NCBI RefSeq assembly: GCF_002368415.1
Contig: NZ_AP018290.1
Coordinates: 4,105,614 to 4,169,613, forward strand
From: Calothrix sp. NIES-4105
Lineage (GTDB): Bacteria > Cyanobacteriota > Cyanobacteriia > Cyanobacteriales > Nostocaceae
Direction: 5' to 3'
DNA length: 64,000 nt
Part shown: positions 26,924 through 36,052 of the stretch, one piece after another
Numbering within the stretch: the stretch's first letter is position 1
Layout: each line of letters starts with the position of its first letter
Translations under genes and position numbers: made by a program
Notes under the pieces: model-generated
Told to the model about the DNA's origin: nothing
What the model saw: only the letters and a program-made list of their open reading frames with translations
The model's database searches: none

Positions 26924-27262
26924 TTAATCACTCAAATCTTCTAAAACGCTCGTAATTTGCTGTTTGAGAATAGGCAAATCACGCTCAATAATTCCCCAAA
27001 CATCATCATAATCAACCCGTACATAGTCGTGAATCAACACATCCCGAAAACCAGCTATTCGTTTCCATTGCACATCAGGATATCTTAGCCTTAACTCCTG
27101 AGATATTCTTTTAGTTGCCTCACCAATAATCTCAAAATTACGTACTACTGCATCCTGAATCATCCTTGTCTGGATAAAAACCTCCCTGCCATCACAAGTA
27201 TATTGTTCGATTCGAGTGATACATTCGGCAATATCCATCAAATAACGTTTTTCATCTCTCAT
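26924..27262 (-). CDS. hepT: HepT-like HEPN (DUF86) toxin
   Basis: 112 residues, the normal length for HepT. The HEPN RNase motif R-x4-H followed by a Tyr is present in '[19 protein letters not shown]'. Earlier, '[21 protein letters not shown]' is typical of the DUF86 helical bundle. HepT cleaves RNA (or tRNA ends) unless neutralised by polyAMPylation of the Tyr by the MntA partner. The gene overlaps the upstream mntA-like gene by 4 bp (27259-27262), as expected for translational coupling. Confidence 0.88.
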   Translation of the reverse strand: MRDEKRYLMDIAECITRIEQYTCDGREVFIQTRMIQDAVVRNFEIIGEATKRISQELRLRYPDVQWKRIAGFRDVLIHDYVRVDYDDVWGIIERDLPILKQQITSVLEDLSD

Positions 27263-27549
27263 AGCACTATAGCTTCTCGTAAAACCTTATCTCTAATTAA
27301 CTCATGTAAATTACTAGGTTTGGCAACATCCACTTCACGTCCTAGTAATTCTTCTAAATCTTGTTTTAAAGCAATCCTGTCTAACAAATTTCTTCCCGTC
27401 TCCATTTCCACTAAAAAATCTACGTCACTATCAGCTTTTGCTTCGCCTCTAGCAACAGAACCAAATACACGCACATTATAGGCGCCATATTGGGCAGCAA
27501 TTTTTAAAATTTCTTCACGTAGTGGCAATAGTAATTCTTCAATTCCCAT
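27259..27549 (-). CDS. mntA: MntA-like minimal nucleotidyltransferase antitoxin
   Basis: 96 residues. The nucleotidyltransferase signature '[20 protein letters not shown]' carries the GSxxxG and the D-x-D metal ligands, followed by '[15 protein letters not shown]' with the third acidic residue. In the known HepT/MntA systems this protein AMPylates and inactivates the toxin. The antitoxin gene comes first and overlaps hepT by 4 bp. All active-site residues look intact. Confidence 0.88.
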   Translation of the reverse strand: MGIEELLLPLREEILKIAAQYGAYNVRVFGSVARGEAKADSDVDFLVEMETGRNLLDRIALKQDLEELLGREVDVAKPSNLHELIRDKVLREAIVL

Positions 27550-27682
27550 AGCTTTTGTTTTCGTAGTTAGTAATTTAGTTACAATTATTTTATGAAGCTT
27601 CCTATACTTCCACCTATTTTACTTGGGTAAGACAATTTATCTATATTTGTATAAAATTGCTTACGATAGTTAATTTACTTAG

Positions 27683-27994
27683 CCAGCATGACTCAATAAC
27701 TTGTCCTATTTCCTTAACTGTTGCACCTGTTGCTAATATCCACGTATCAACAATTCCATCGAAACTGAAGCATCACCATTTTCTGCATTAGCAACACGAG
27801 GTTGGCTGGACTGAATTTTTTGAGCAAGCTCTGATTGTGTCATAATTGTTTGGCGCCGTTGCTTTAAATTACGACGAGCGAGCTAATTTAATTTCGATTA
27901 AAGCATTTTCTTCAGGAGTAAGACCCAAAAACTCTTCAACACTACCAACTTTCCAACCTTTTGCTTCTAAGCGCTGTTTTTTATCTTCATGCAT
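27683..27994 (-). pseudogene. XRE-type HTH antitoxin (HigA-like), two frameshifts
   Basis: The ATG at 27994 reads 'MHEDKKQRLEAKGWKVGSVE' and 'EFLGLTPEENALIEIKLA', a common cyanobacterial antitoxin start, and then hits a stop. Shifting frame continues it as 'LARRNLKQRRQTIMTQSELA' 'QKIQSSQPRVANAENGDASV' (helix-turn-helix), then a stop. A second shift gives 'LATGATVKEIGQVI', the normal ending. So at least two indels break an otherwise recognisable gene. No toxin gene is beside it; the next gene downstream on this strand is the intact mntA/hepT pair. Confidence 0.8.
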
Positions 27995-28020
27995 AAAATT
28001 AATCCATAGCACTATTTATA

Positions 28021-28488
28021 TCATATCTGATATATTATTTCAATAATGATTTCTGTTTGAACTGAATTTGCCAAAAAACAGCTATGGTGTGCTTCGTAAT
28101 GCATTTTTTCCAATTGCTCCTTTGTTGGTATTTCTTCAAGTATAAAATTTACCTGCGGACGGAGATAGACTTTTGTGATAGCGAGTTGTCCATTTGCGTT
28201 TTTCTCGATTACCCCAACAGCTTTATCAACATAACTTTCAACAACAAACTTTCTTTTTGCTGCAATTGAGAGGAAAAAAAGCATGTGACAGCTTGATAAA
28301 GAAGCCACAAAAGCTTCTTCTGGGTCAACGCAAGCAGGATTAGAATATGGAACGGGAACAATATGTGGTGAAGCTGATGCGGCAATCTCAACTCCATCAA
28401 ATTTCCAAGTGTGTTCCCGATTATACTTGTTGTCGGTAAACATCGCTTGATTACGCTTCCATTCAATAATTGCAATATGTTCAGACAT
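28021..28488 (-). CDS. OsmC-family peroxidase-like protein
   Basis: 155 residues. Two conserved cysteines appear in the expected contexts: 'VASLSSCHMLFFLSIA' (peroxidatic) and 'EAHHSCFLANS' (resolving). OsmC/Ohr-type proteins reduce organic hydroperoxides using a thiol or lipoyl donor. The start MSEHIAIIEWKR fits the usual N-terminal strand. It is followed on the same strand by the HTH antitoxin relic and preceded by a GNAT gene, with no clear operon logic. Confidence 0.88.
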   Translation of the reverse strand: MSEHIAIIEWKRNQAMFTDNKYNREHTWKFDGVEIAASASPHIVPVPYSNPACVDPEEAFVASLSSCHMLFFLSIAAKRKFVVESYVDKAVGVIEKNANGQLAITKVYLRPQVNFILEEIPTKEQLEKMHYEAHHSCFLANSVQTEIIIEIIYQI

Positions 28489-28519
28489 TTTTATCTCTCA
28501 TTTACTCTAACGTGGCGAC

Positions 28520-29050
28520 TTAAGAACGTTTTATAATTGCTGTTGTATCCGTCCAACCATAAGCAACTTCAGTCAGCATAGCTCCCCATCTTTCAAGCTG
28601 CTTTGAGTAAACTTTTTCTCCTCCTAATTTTTCATAAAATCGACACGCAGAATTATCTGCTAAAACCCACACTAACATTGAATTAATATTTTCTTGACTA
28701 AGTTTAAGTGCTACGGTCTGAACCAAACGGCGACCAATCCCTTTTCGTTGACTGTCTTCTAAAATATAGATCGCTTTCAACTCACCTTTGTAGATAGAGT
28801 CACCTGAGCGCTCTAGTCCACCATTGGCAAAGCCTATTATTTCTCCTGATTGATTTTCTGCAACATATATAAAGTCGCGATTTTCTGACGCGGTGTTAAG
28901 AATTTGATACCACCCATTTTCTCTCTTCTTATATGACAGACCAGCTAAATATTCATTTGAAATAATACCTCGATAAGCTGTTCGCCAAGTATCTACATGA
29001 ACTCGTGCAATTGCAGGCACATCATTATAAATAATCTCTCGTATAATCAT
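28520..29050 (-). CDS. GNAT-family N-acetyltransferase
   Basis: 176 residues. Motif A for acetyl-CoA binding is 'LKAIYILEDSQRKGIGRRLV' (R/Q-x-x-G-x-G), followed by 'VWVLADNSACRFYEKLGGEK', the usual motif B. The N-terminus 'IIREIIYNDVPAIARVHVDTW' is also typical. Substrate unknown. A second, less related GNAT lies 36 bp upstream at 29087 and a third at 30485. Confidence 0.88.
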   Translation of the reverse strand: MIIREIIYNDVPAIARVHVDTWRTAYRGIISNEYLAGLSYKKRENGWYQILNTASENRDFIYVAENQSGEIIGFANGGLERSGDSIYKGELKAIYILEDSQRKGIGRRLVQTVALKLSQENINSMLVWVLADNSACRFYEKLGGEKVYSKQLERWGAMLTEVAYGWTDTTAIIKRS

Positions 29051-29086
29051 TCTTGATTTTTTGGTTAAGGATTCCTGTACAAATTA

Positions 29087-29629
29087 TCATGAATTGCTCA
29101 GGCGATAGATATACTCATCACTAGAAACACCTTTAAAAAAATCCGCATTTTTTCGTGTCTCAATATGAGTAAACCCTAAGCGCTCTAATAATCGAAATGA
29201 TGCTAAATTGCGTGTGTCTACTTCAGCTATTATCTCAGTTATATTATAATCTCTCCACAAAATAGATATTAAACATTTACATGCTTCATAAGCATACCCC
29301 TGCTTCCAAAATTGAGGCGCCAATATATACGCTATCCTTGCAACTCCTGGTAGTACGGTTGCTTCAATATAACCAGCATAAGCTTTATATTCTTTAATAT
29401 AAACTGCCCAGTTTAACCAAGCTTCACTACCATCTGGCGATAGACGTGTTTCTAATTTTTGATAGCGTTGCTCTAATATTTCGAGTGAAGCAGGCGCCGA
29501 TGTAGGAATATACTCATAAATACGCTTATCCTGAAGTAACTGATACAGAGCTACTGCATGAGTCAATTTTAAAGGTTCGAGAAGCAAACGTTGCGTTTCT
29601 GATATAGTTTCTGTATTGATAAGTTTCAT
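29087..29629 (-). CDS. RimJ/RimL-type GNAT acetyltransferase
   Basis: 180 residues, starting 'ISETQRLLLEPLKLTHAVAL' in the style of RimJ/RimL-type acetyltransferases that modify protein N-termini or small amines. 'ARIAYILAPQFWKQGYAYEA' is motif A and 'DTRNLASFRLLERLGFTHIE' motif B. Full length. Substrate unknown. Same strand as the GNAT at 28520 with a 36-bp gap, so possibly co-transcribed. Confidence 0.88.
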   Translation of the reverse strand: MKLINTETISETQRLLLEPLKLTHAVALYQLLQDKRIYEYIPTSAPASLEILEQRYQKLETRLSPDGSEAWLNWAVYIKEYKAYAGYIEATVLPGVARIAYILAPQFWKQGYAYEACKCLISILWRDYNITEIIAEVDTRNLASFRLLERLGFTHIETRKNADFFKGVSSDEYIYRLSNS

Positions 29630-29747
29630 GTTGGTATGAAAGAAAGAGATAAAAAGGTTTATGCCAGATTACGCACAGGGTATCCAACCTTATAGCTGCG
29701 CTATATTATAATGATAATTATATTGTCAATAGAGGATTTTTAATTAT

Positions 29748-30011
29748 ATGAATCTACCTGCTAATCTCCAACAAGAAGTCGAGAAATGGGCAAGCTTTCA
29801 AGGTCTTACATTAGAGCAGTTTATTTTTCAAACTATTGCAGAAAAAATTAACCGACTTAATCAGCAAATTCAAGAACCATCAGAAGAAGAACCAGCGACT
29901 TATTACGAGGGCAGAGTTTTAGTAGTTGATGCTCCATTACCCCCAGATTTTGATCTTGTTGCGTTTATAGATAATATGCGTGACGAGCGCATTCAGGAGC
30001 TAATGCCTTGA
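29748..30011 (+). CDS. VapB-like antitoxin
   Basis: 87 residues. The N-terminal half 'LPANLQQEVEKWASFQGLTL' 'EQFIFQTIAEKINRL' looks like a ribbon-helix-helix-type dimerisation region. The C-terminal half is acidic and Pro-rich, as in the toxin-wrapping tails of antitoxins. It overlaps the PIN gene by 4 bp. The promoter must lie in the short gap to the divergent GNAT gene (29630-29747), where such antitoxins usually autoregulate. Confidence 0.75.
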   Translation: MNLPANLQQEVEKWASFQGLTLEQFIFQTIAEKINRLNQQIQEPSEEEPATYYEGRVLVVDAPLPPDFDLVAFIDNMRDERIQELMP

Positions 30012-30445
30012 TAAAAGTAATGTTTGATAGTTCTGTAGTAGTTGCTGCGCTTGTTGTTAGTCATCAAAGTCATACTGCTTGTGTACATCGACTAAACCAA
30101 GCATTACAGCGAGACATTCAGGGGTTTATCTCTACTCATAGTTTAGCTGAAATTTATTCTGTTATTACTCGTTTACCTCTTAAACCACCGATTTCTCCTC
30201 AATTAGCTCAAAGACAGCTTGCAGCCAACTTGCAAAATTTTGAGTTTATTCCGTTATTGGTTGAAGACTATCAAGCGGCAATAGCCCAAATGGTATCTCT
30301 AAATCTCCCAGGAGGAGGAATTTTTGATGCACTGATTGCACAAGCTGCACTAAAAGCGAATGTTGAGCAACTGCTAACACTAAACCCTAAGCATTTCAAC
30401 CGTTTAAGCGAAACTGTTGCTAGTTTAGTGCAAGTCCCTCAATAA
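30008..30445 (+). CDS. vapC: VapC-like PIN-domain toxin
   Basis: 145 residues. The PIN acidic residues are visible: Asp in 'VMFDSSVVVAAL', Glu in 'THSLAEIYSVITRL' and Asp in 'GGGIFDALIAQAAL'. PIN toxins cleave tRNA or other RNA with Mg2+. The frame begins with TTG at 30008, overlapping the antitoxin stop (TTGA); an in-frame ATG at 30020 (MFDSSV) would only trim four residues. No frameshift, so the pair looks intact. Confidence 0.83.
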   Translation: MIKVMFDSSVVVAALVVSHQSHTACVHRLNQALQRDIQGFISTHSLAEIYSVITRLPLKPPISPQLAQRQLAANLQNFEFIPLLVEDYQAAIAQMVSLNLPGGGIFDALIAQAALKANVEQLLTLNPKHFNRLSETVASLVQVPQ

Positions 30446-30484
30446 TCTGAAATTTGATTAAGTGTATAAAAGTTACTCACCTCT

Positions 30485-30976
30485 TTAAACTTCTTGTACT
30501 AAAATAATAAACTTTAGACCCTGCGATTTATCTTCAAAAGTGCTAACAGGGTGAAAACCTATTTTGCTCCATACCCGAAGCGCGCGCTGATTAAACGCTG
30601 CAATTGTTACTCGATACATAGGAGGATTAAATTCTCTAGAAGCGAAATTTAAAACTGCTTCGACGTAGTAAGTACCTCGACCTTGCTCGATTAAATCTGG
30701 ACGAATACCCATTCCAATATCTAATCCTTGGACGCTGTAGTCACCCCCATTTACCTGCCCATCTTCCCCAAAACTACAAAAGCCAATAACTTCCTTCTCT
30801 TCAAAAATACCGTAGAAGTTATTTTTCGGGTCAAGAAAGTATTGAACGTTTTGTTCGATTTCGTTGAGATTCAAATTGTAAAAATCAAGTGGCGCCTTAT
30901 AATGCCATACAGCACAAGCACGCGCGTTTGCTTCATCTAAAAGTTGAATACTTAAGGACATAACCTCCTTAATCAA
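30485..30976 (-). CDS. GNAT-family N-acetyltransferase
   Basis: 163 residues from the ATG at 30976; an alternative ATG at 30961 (MSLSIQLLDEANARA) begins closer to the family pattern but has AAGGAGG only 2 bp before it, too close for a normal ribosome binding site. The acetyl-CoA site is 'DIGMGIRPDLIEQGRGTYYV' and motif B 'IAAFNQRALRVWSKIGFHPV'. Substrate unknown. It converges with the vapC-like gene. Confidence 0.85.
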   Translation of the reverse strand: MIKEVMSLSIQLLDEANARACAVWHYKAPLDFYNLNLNEIEQNVQYFLDPKNNFYGIFEEKEVIGFCSFGEDGQVNGGDYSVQGLDIGMGIRPDLIEQGRGTYYVEAVLNFASREFNPPMYRVTIAAFNQRALRVWSKIGFHPVSTFEDKSQGLKFIILVQEV

Positions 30977-31022
30977 TTAATACATATTGATTAATAGTTC
31001 TTTTTATAAACCGTGCATTGTG

Positions 31023-31044
31023 GAGACGCGATATATCGCGTCTC
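31023..31044. repeat. 22-bp perfect palindrome of the GAGACGCGAT family
   Basis: GAGACGCGAT-AT-ATCGCGTCTC, perfectly self-complementary, located 11 bp past the mutS stop and before the GNAT gene. Same family as the sequences at 18074 and, with changes, at 15169 and 50104. It may act as a stem-loop at the end of the mutS transcript. Confidence 0.88.
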
Positions 31045-31054
31045 TACATTTTGG

Positions 31055-33676
31055 CTAGGACTCTAAATTTTGTAGCCCAAGTGATATTTTACTGTGCTGT
31101 TCGATTTGTCCCATAACTTGTTTCGCGCGCTTAATCACTACAGGAGGTAAACCCGCTAACCTACCCGCTTCAATACCATAAGATTTCTGGGCGCCACCTG
31201 GTTGAACTTGGTGTAAAAATATAATTTGGTCAGGCATTTCTTTCACCGTCACTTGATAGTTAGCAACATTAGGTAAAATACTGGCCAACTCATTCAACTC
31301 GTGATAATGCGTTGCAAAAATAGTCCGCGCTTTAATTTCCGCAGCCAAGTATTCTGCAACAGCCCAAGCTATCGAAAGTCCATCAAAAGTAGCAGTACCC
31401 CTACCTATCTCATCCAACAACACCAATGACTTATCCGTAGCATGATTAAGAATATTCGCCGTCTCATTCATCTCCACCATAAACGTAGACTGACCCGTTG
31501 CTAAATCATCAACGGCGCCAACGCGAGTAAAAATTCGGTCACAAACCCCCAACCTCGCATACTTAGCAGGAACAAAACTACCAATTTGAGCCATTAATTG
31601 AATCAAACCAACCTGACGCAAATAACAACTCTTACCACTAGCATTAGGTCCCGTCAAAATAACCAAATCTGGAAAATTTTCTCTTTCCTCCTCCTTTTCT
31701 TTGTGTCCTTTGTGCCCTTTGTGGTTTATTCCTTCTAAATTCCCCAAATTAATCGAATTAGGCACAAAAAACCCAGCAGGAATCGATTGTTCCACCACAG
31801 GATGGCGCCCATCCACCACATTAATCTCCCGACTACTCACCATCTCCGGACGACAAAAACCCTGCATCACAGCCAACTCAGCCAACCCGCACAACACATC
31901 CGCAGCAGCAACAGCGCGCGATATATTACGAATAGCCTCAGCATAAACAGCAACCTCCTCACGCAAAGCCACAAAAACCTCATACTCCAACTTATACAAA
32001 TCATCTTGAGCATTGAGAATCCGCGTTTCCCGTTCCTTCAACTCTGCCGTAATATAACGCTCCTCATTCGTCAACGTTTGCTTACGAATATAATTACTTG
32101 GAACTTGGTCAGCTTTCGCGCGTGAAATACTAATATAGTAACCAAACGTCTTATTAAACCCAACCTTCAAAGTTGGAATACCAGTGCGCGCGCGTTCATC
32201 CACTTCCAAATTAGCAATCCACTTTTGGTCTTCCTCAACCAGAGCTTTCCTTTCATCCAACTGAGGATTAACACCAGAACGAATTAAATTACCCTCTTTA
32301 ATAATTATCGGTGGAGACTCAACAATATGCGCGCTAATTTTTCGTCCAATAACCTCAAGTTCAGGTGGAACCTTTTGTAAAGCTTTCAAAAAAGGAGATT
32401 TGGCATCCGATACTAAGTAAGATAACTCAGGCAAAATAGCCAACGAATCAGCTAAAGCTTTCAAGTCGCGCGCATTTGCAGTACCCGAACTAGTACGTCC
32501 AGTCAACCGCTCTAAATCATAAATTCGTTTCAATAACTGCCGAATGTCATGGCGTAAAGCAGTATCTTCGACTAACTCCTGAATCGTATCTTGACGCGCC
32601 TTTATTCCTTTAATATCTAGTAACGGTTGTAACAACCATCTTCGCAGCGCACGTCCACCCATTGACGTAGAAGTTCTATCAAGCGCCCACAGTAAAGAAC
32701 CATAATATGTACAATCGCGCACCGTCTGCGTAATTTCCAGGTTACGCCGCGTTTGATTATCTACAATCAAAAAATCAGTCAGCGTATATGAACGCAGTGG
32801 TTGCAAAGCAATAGAATTATGTTTTTGTGTTTCTTCAAGGTATTGAAGTAACCCACCTGCCGCACGTACAGCCAAAGGTAAATGTTCGCAACCAATACCT
32901 TCTAAAGAACGCAGCTTAAACTTTTGTTGTAACCGACTACGCGCTTCACCCAAAGAAAAAGGAATTTGACTCCGAAAACTATAACAAAAACTTGGTGGCA
33001 AACATTCTGGCAAACTTGAAGACTTTTCACCAGGACGTAATAAGGCGCCTAAATCAGGTGCATTAGTAGGTATTAATACTTCCGCAGGCTGTAACCGCAT
33101 GACTTCCTGCGTTAAGTGTTCTAAATTACTAGCTTGCGTCGTTAAAAATTCTCCTGTAGATATATCTGCATAAGCTAATCCCCAAGAATCTCCTGCCATT
33201 ACGATAGCAGCAAGGTAATTATTGCGACTAGCTTTGAGCATTCCATCTTCAAGCAGCGTACCAGGAGTAATAATGCGCGTTACCTCCCGACGTACCAATC
33301 TTCCTGCTGCTTCCGAAGCATCTTCTACTTGGTCACAAATTACAACAGCATAACCTTTTTCTACCAAATCTGTAGCATGACGTTCCCAAGCATGATGCGG
33401 AACACCTGACATCGCGACTCTTCCCTGTTCTCCCGCTTGCTTACTAGTCAGCACAAGTTCCAACTCCTGCGCTAACACAACTGCGTCACCGAAATAACAT
33501 TCAAAGAAATCACCTACCCGATAAAAAAGTACCGCATGGGGGTGCATTTCTTTGACTTCGACATAGTGCTGATACATCTGACTCAGCTTGCTTACATCTA
33601 CCTTGCGGTGGTCTGTAATGAAAGTAGCAGATGCGTCTTTACCTGGTTGGGAGGATGCAGAGTATGAAGCTGTCAT
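31055..33676 (-). CDS. mutS: DNA mismatch repair ATPase MutS
   Basis: 873 residues with all MutS parts. The mismatch-reading N-terminus has '[15 protein letters not shown]' (GDFFE in place of the usual GDFYE), followed by connector, lever and clamp. The ATPase has Walker A 'GPNASGKSC', '[16 protein letters not shown]' and Walker B/signature '[20 protein letters not shown]'. The C-terminus is 'HYHELNEL...[11 protein letters not shown]'. About residues 645-664 ('[18 protein letters not shown]') are not part of the family: they are the translation of the dispersed CTTTGTG repeat, inserted in frame in the linker just before Walker A. The gene probably still functions. Confidence 0.95.
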   Translation of the reverse strand: MTASYSASSQPGKDASATFITDHRKVDVSKLSQMYQHYVEVKEMHPHAVLFYRVGDFFECYFGDAVVLAQELELVLTSKQAGEQGRVAMSGVPHHAWERHATDLVEKGYAVVICDQVEDASEAAGRLVRREVTRIITPGTLLEDGMLKASRNNYLAAIVMAGDSWGLAYADISTGEFLTTQASNLEHLTQEVMRLQPAEVLIPTNAPDLGALLRPGEKSSSLPECLPPSFCYSFRSQIPFSLGEARSRLQQKFKLRSLEGIGCEHLPLAVRAAGGLLQYLEETQKHNSIALQPLRSYTLTDFLIVDNQTRRNLEITQTVRDCTYYGSLLWALDRTSTSMGGRALRRWLLQPLLDIKGIKARQDTIQELVEDTALRHDIRQLLKRIYDLERLTGRTSSGTANARDLKALADSLAILPELSYLVSDAKSPFLKALQKVPPELEVIGRKISAHIVESPPIIIKEGNLIRSGVNPQLDERKALVEEDQKWIANLEVDERARTGIPTLKVGFNKTFGYYISISRAKADQVPSNYIRKQTLTNEERYITAELKERETRILNAQDDLYKLEYEVFVALREEVAVYAEAIRNISRAVAAADVLCGLAELAVMQGFCRPEMVSSREINVVDGRHPVVEQSIPAGFFVPNSINLGNLEGINHKGHKGHKEKEEERENFPDLVILTGPNASGKSCYLRQVGLIQLMAQIGSFVPAKYARLGVCDRIFTRVGAVDDLATGQSTFMVEMNETANILNHATDKSLVLLDEIGRGTATFDGLSIAWAVAEYLAAEIKARTIFATHYHELNELASILPNVANYQVTVKEMPDQIIFLHQVQPGGAQKSYGIEAGRLAGLPPVVIKRAKQVMGQIEQHSKISLGLQNLES
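31693..31734. repeat. Dispersed CTTTGTG repeat inside mutS
   Basis: CTTTTCTTTGTGTCC... to ...GTGGTTTATTCCTT has the same pattern as the intergenic repeats at 20271-20312, 20386-20427 and, inverted, 26796-26830. Here it lies within an essential-type gene and preserves the reading frame, encoding a His-Lys-Gly-rich loop. Confidence 0.88.
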
Positions 33677-33840
33677 GATATGAAGATTAAAGAAGTCAAC
33701 CTGACAATATCCGATAATAGCCTGTTGTTGGAGTTACTTGAACTTTGTTCAACGATTATTTATTTTTCGTATGATTTTGTTTAAACAGCTAGTTATCGGA
33801 TATAGTACATACAGTCTAATATAATCAGAGAAAATTGGCA

Positions 33841-33925
33841 ACGGATGTAACGGATGTAACGGATGGTTTATTAGTTACCAATGGCTTATGAATAAATAAT
33901 AATCGTAAGGTGGGCAGTGCCCACC
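33841..33925. repeat. TAACGGATG tandem repeat and a GGTGGGC hairpin
   Basis: 33841-33866 holds three tandem copies of ACGGATGTA (also seen around 20190-20215 and, reversed, at 20529-20555). At 33909-33925 GGTGGGC-AGT-GCCCACC forms a perfect 7-bp stem. Both lie in the interval between mutS (divergent start at 33676) and the small membrane protein gene. No promoter element was recognised with confidence. Confidence 0.7.
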
Positions 33926-33974
33926 ATACTGCGATACTGTGAATCAGAAAATAGCGCATATAGTTATCATTAAT

Positions 33975-34184
33975 TTAACGCAAATTTTCTAATAAAGCTT
34001 CCACCACTTGATAGCCCCATTTTAGTGTTATCAGTCCGCATATAGTGCCCAGCACTAGACAACCTAAAACACCTCTAGTTAAAGTTAGCGGATACTCAAA
34101 ATAGCTGGTTGTACCCCAGTATGTTGCTGCAATCACTAATCCAATTGTTGCTCCAGCGCTAAAGCGTTTAATCGATGACATCAT
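33975..34184 (-). CDS. Small two-helix membrane protein, 69 aa
   Basis: Two hydrophobic segments, 'GATIGLVIAATYWGTTSYF' and 'GVLGCLVLGTICGLITLKWGY', with a basic start 'MMSSIKRF' and a short C-terminal tail 'QVVEALLENLR'. No family recognised. It lies just downstream of a CPBP protease remnant on the same strand and may once have been co-transcribed with it. Confidence 0.65.
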   Translation of the reverse strand: MMSSIKRFSAGATIGLVIAATYWGTTSYFEYPLTLTRGVLGCLVLGTICGLITLKWGYQVVEALLENLR

Positions 34185-34214
34185 TTTTATATTTCCTTAA
34201 GATTGTTTTAAACT

Positions 34215-34388
34215 TTATTTGACAAAAAAAGCTCGAATGACATGAATTACAATATCGGCGCCAAAGTGAGTAACCATTGCAACTAACATGCCTCGTTTCC
34301 AATGTAGCCATCCAAGCAGCACTTTGGGCACAGCAAAATATAGCAAGCGGGAACCAACTAAAATAATTTTATAACCCAAAATCAAACT
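34215..34388 (-). pseudogene. C-terminal remnant of a CPBP (CAAX-type) intramembrane protease
   Basis: A frame without a start reads 'SLILGYKIILVGSRLLYFAV', 'PKVLLGWLHWKRGMLVAMVT', 'HFGADIVIHVIRAFFVK' and a stop. The 'GWL..KRGM..AM..HFGADIV.HV' pattern is the last conserved motif of CPBP-family intramembrane proteases. The N-terminal helices with the catalytic Glu-Glu motif are absent; a stop precedes the fragment just where the Uma2 gene (34401) begins on the other strand. The break point suggests the Uma2 pair replaced the front of the gene. Confidence 0.7.
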
Positions 34389-34400
34389 CCATACCGAGCC

Positions 34401-35159
34401 ATGCTAAAGTACAAATTGCTGCATAATTTACCTTCAGCGGAAGAACTACTTGACTCAGACGAAACACCTGTGGATAATGAACTGCAAGAATTAATACCAG
34501 GGTTATTAAAAGCAATCCTGTTAATGCTTTGGTCTGAGCGGATGGACTGGTTCTTCGGTATTGATATGGGTATTTATTACGACCGAGATGAACCAGCAAT
34601 AATACCGGATGGATTTCTAAGTTTGGGAGTTCAAAGATTTTATGATGAGGAGTTACGTCTAAGCTATCCGCTTTGGGATGAAAAAGTAGTACCCATTTTG
34701 GTGTTAGAAATAGTATCCAAAACTTATCGCAAGGAATACAGTGCCAAAAAAGATGAGTATAAAGCGTTGGGTGTACTTTACTACGTAATTTACTCATCAC
34801 GGCGCCGTCGCAAACCTCGCTTAGAAGTGCATAAACTAATAAACGGTGAGTATGTATTACAGAAGGGCAACCCTGTTTGGATGCCAGAAATTGGGTTAGG
34901 TATTGGATGTGAAAGAGGAATTTATGGAGGAGTTCCACGCGAGTGGCTATATTGGTATGACCAAAACTCAAATCGTTATCCAACACCCCAAGAACAGGTA
35001 AAAATAGCCGAACAACAAGCACAAGCCGAAGCGCAGCGGGCGCAAGCTGAAGCGCAACGGGCACAAGCCGAAGCGCAACGGGCACAAGCCGAAGCGCAAC
35101 GGGCAGAAAGACTTGCTGCTTTCTTACGCGAGTTAAATATTGACCCTGATAGTATTTAG
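34401..35159 (+). CDS. Uma2-family (DUF820) PD-(D/E)XK nuclease-like protein, copy 1
   Basis: 252 residues. The fold's acidic residues are visible: 'GIYYDRDEPAIIPDGFLSLG' (PD), then 'VLEIVSKTYRKEYSAKKDEY' (E-x-S-K and Lys) and 'VLYYVIYS'. After the core, residues 205-240 are a perfect AQAEAQR heptad array, a predicted coiled coil, ending in 'LRELNIDP'. Uma2 proteins are abundant in cyanobacteria and their function is poorly known; several lines suggest a DNA-cutting fold domesticated or mobile with repeats. A close paralogue follows 68 bp downstream. Confidence 0.85.
   Translation: MLKYKLLHNLPSAEELLDSDETPVDNELQELIPGLLKAILLMLWSERMDWFFGIDMGIYYDRDEPAIIPDGFLSLGVQRFYDEELRLSYPLWDEKVVPILVLEIVSKTYRKEYSAKKDEYKALGVLYYVIYSSRRRRKPRLEVHKLINGEYVLQKGNPVWMPEIGLGIGCERGIYGGVPREWLYWYDQNSNRYPTPQEQVKIAEQQAQAEAQRAQAEAQRAQAEAQRAQAEAQRAERLAAFLRELNIDPDSI
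35028..35108 (+). repeat. 21-bp in-frame tandem repeat in Uma2 copy 1
   Basis: Four 21-bp units starting GAAGCGCARCGGGC (the last truncated) encode AEAQRAQ heptads. The middle units are identical, which points to recent expansion. Copy 2 (35228-35920) has a single unit at the matching place, so the coiled-coil length differs between paralogues. Confidence 0.9.
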
Positions 35160-35227
35160 TTTCAAAAAGGTAGTACATAAATATAAAATAATTTTAGAAC
35201 CCTTAAACTAAACTGGACACAAGCACG

Positions 35228-35920
35228 ATGCGAGAGTACAAATCACCGCAAAGTCTACCTTCAGCGGAAGAACTACCTGACTCAAATGAAGCGCATATAG
35301 ACAATGAACTGCAAGAATTGATGCCAGGGTTATTAAAAGCAGTGCTGTTAACGCATTGGTCTGAGCGGATGGACTGGTTCTTCGGTATTAATATGGGTAT
35401 TTATTATGACCCAGATGAACCCCCAATCGTACCTAATAGTTTTCTGAGTTTGGGGATTGAAAGATTTTATGATGAAGAATTACGTCCAAGTTATGCACTT
35501 TGGGATGAAAATGTACCTATTTTGGCGTTAGAGATAGTATCAACAACCTACCGCAAAGAATACTGTGCCAAAAAAGATGAGTATGAATCACTGGGTGTAC
35601 TTTACTATATAGTTTATTCACAATGGCGCCGTCACAAGCCTCGCCTAGAAGTGTGTAAACTAGTAAATGGTAAGTACGTATTACAGCAAGACAACCCTGT
35701 TTGGATGCCAGAAATAGGGTTAGGAATTGGATGTGAAAGAGGAATTTATGCAGGAATTGGGCGCGAGTGGCTATATTGGTATGACGAAAACTCAAAGCGA
35801 TATCCAACACCCCAAGAACAAATTAAAATAGCTGAACAACAAGCACAAGCAGAAGCACAGCGCGCAGAAAAGCTTGCCGCAAAATTACGGGAGTTAAATA
35901 TTGACCCTTCGGGTATTTAG
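35228..35920 (+). CDS. Uma2-family (DUF820) protein, copy 2, with altered active site
   Basis: 230 residues, highly similar to the protein at 34401 over the whole nuclease core. Two positions that should be catalytic differ: 'IVPNSFLSLG' has Asn where copy 1 has the PD motif Asp, and 'LEIVSTTYRKEYCAKKDEY' has Thr for the Lys after EIVS. The coiled coil is reduced to one heptad. A tandem duplicate that may have lost cleavage while keeping DNA or partner binding. The start MREYKSPQSLPS is the first Met. Confidence 0.85.
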   Translation: MREYKSPQSLPSAEELPDSNEAHIDNELQELMPGLLKAVLLTHWSERMDWFFGINMGIYYDPDEPPIVPNSFLSLGIERFYDEELRPSYALWDENVPILALEIVSTTYRKEYCAKKDEYESLGVLYYIVYSQWRRHKPRLEVCKLVNGKYVLQQDNPVWMPEIGLGIGCERGIYAGIGREWLYWYDENSKRYPTPQEQIKIAEQQAQAEAQRAEKLAAKLRELNIDPSGI

Positions 35921-36052
35921 CTTTTAAAAAAAGCAGTGCATGTAGTTATTATTAATAGCAGACAAAAAAATCATTCAAAGGAAGAATTTATCGCGGCTCT
36001 ACAGCTTGTAAAGTAATTTAAGAATCCTACTAGCCATCTACATTCTGAAATT

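Noticed and set aside
34369-35178. 269-codon minus-strand frame with a VALRLVP-type repeat
   Set aside because: It is the antisense of Uma2 copy 1 and its 21-bp repeat; the plus-strand gene has family motifs and the frame does not.
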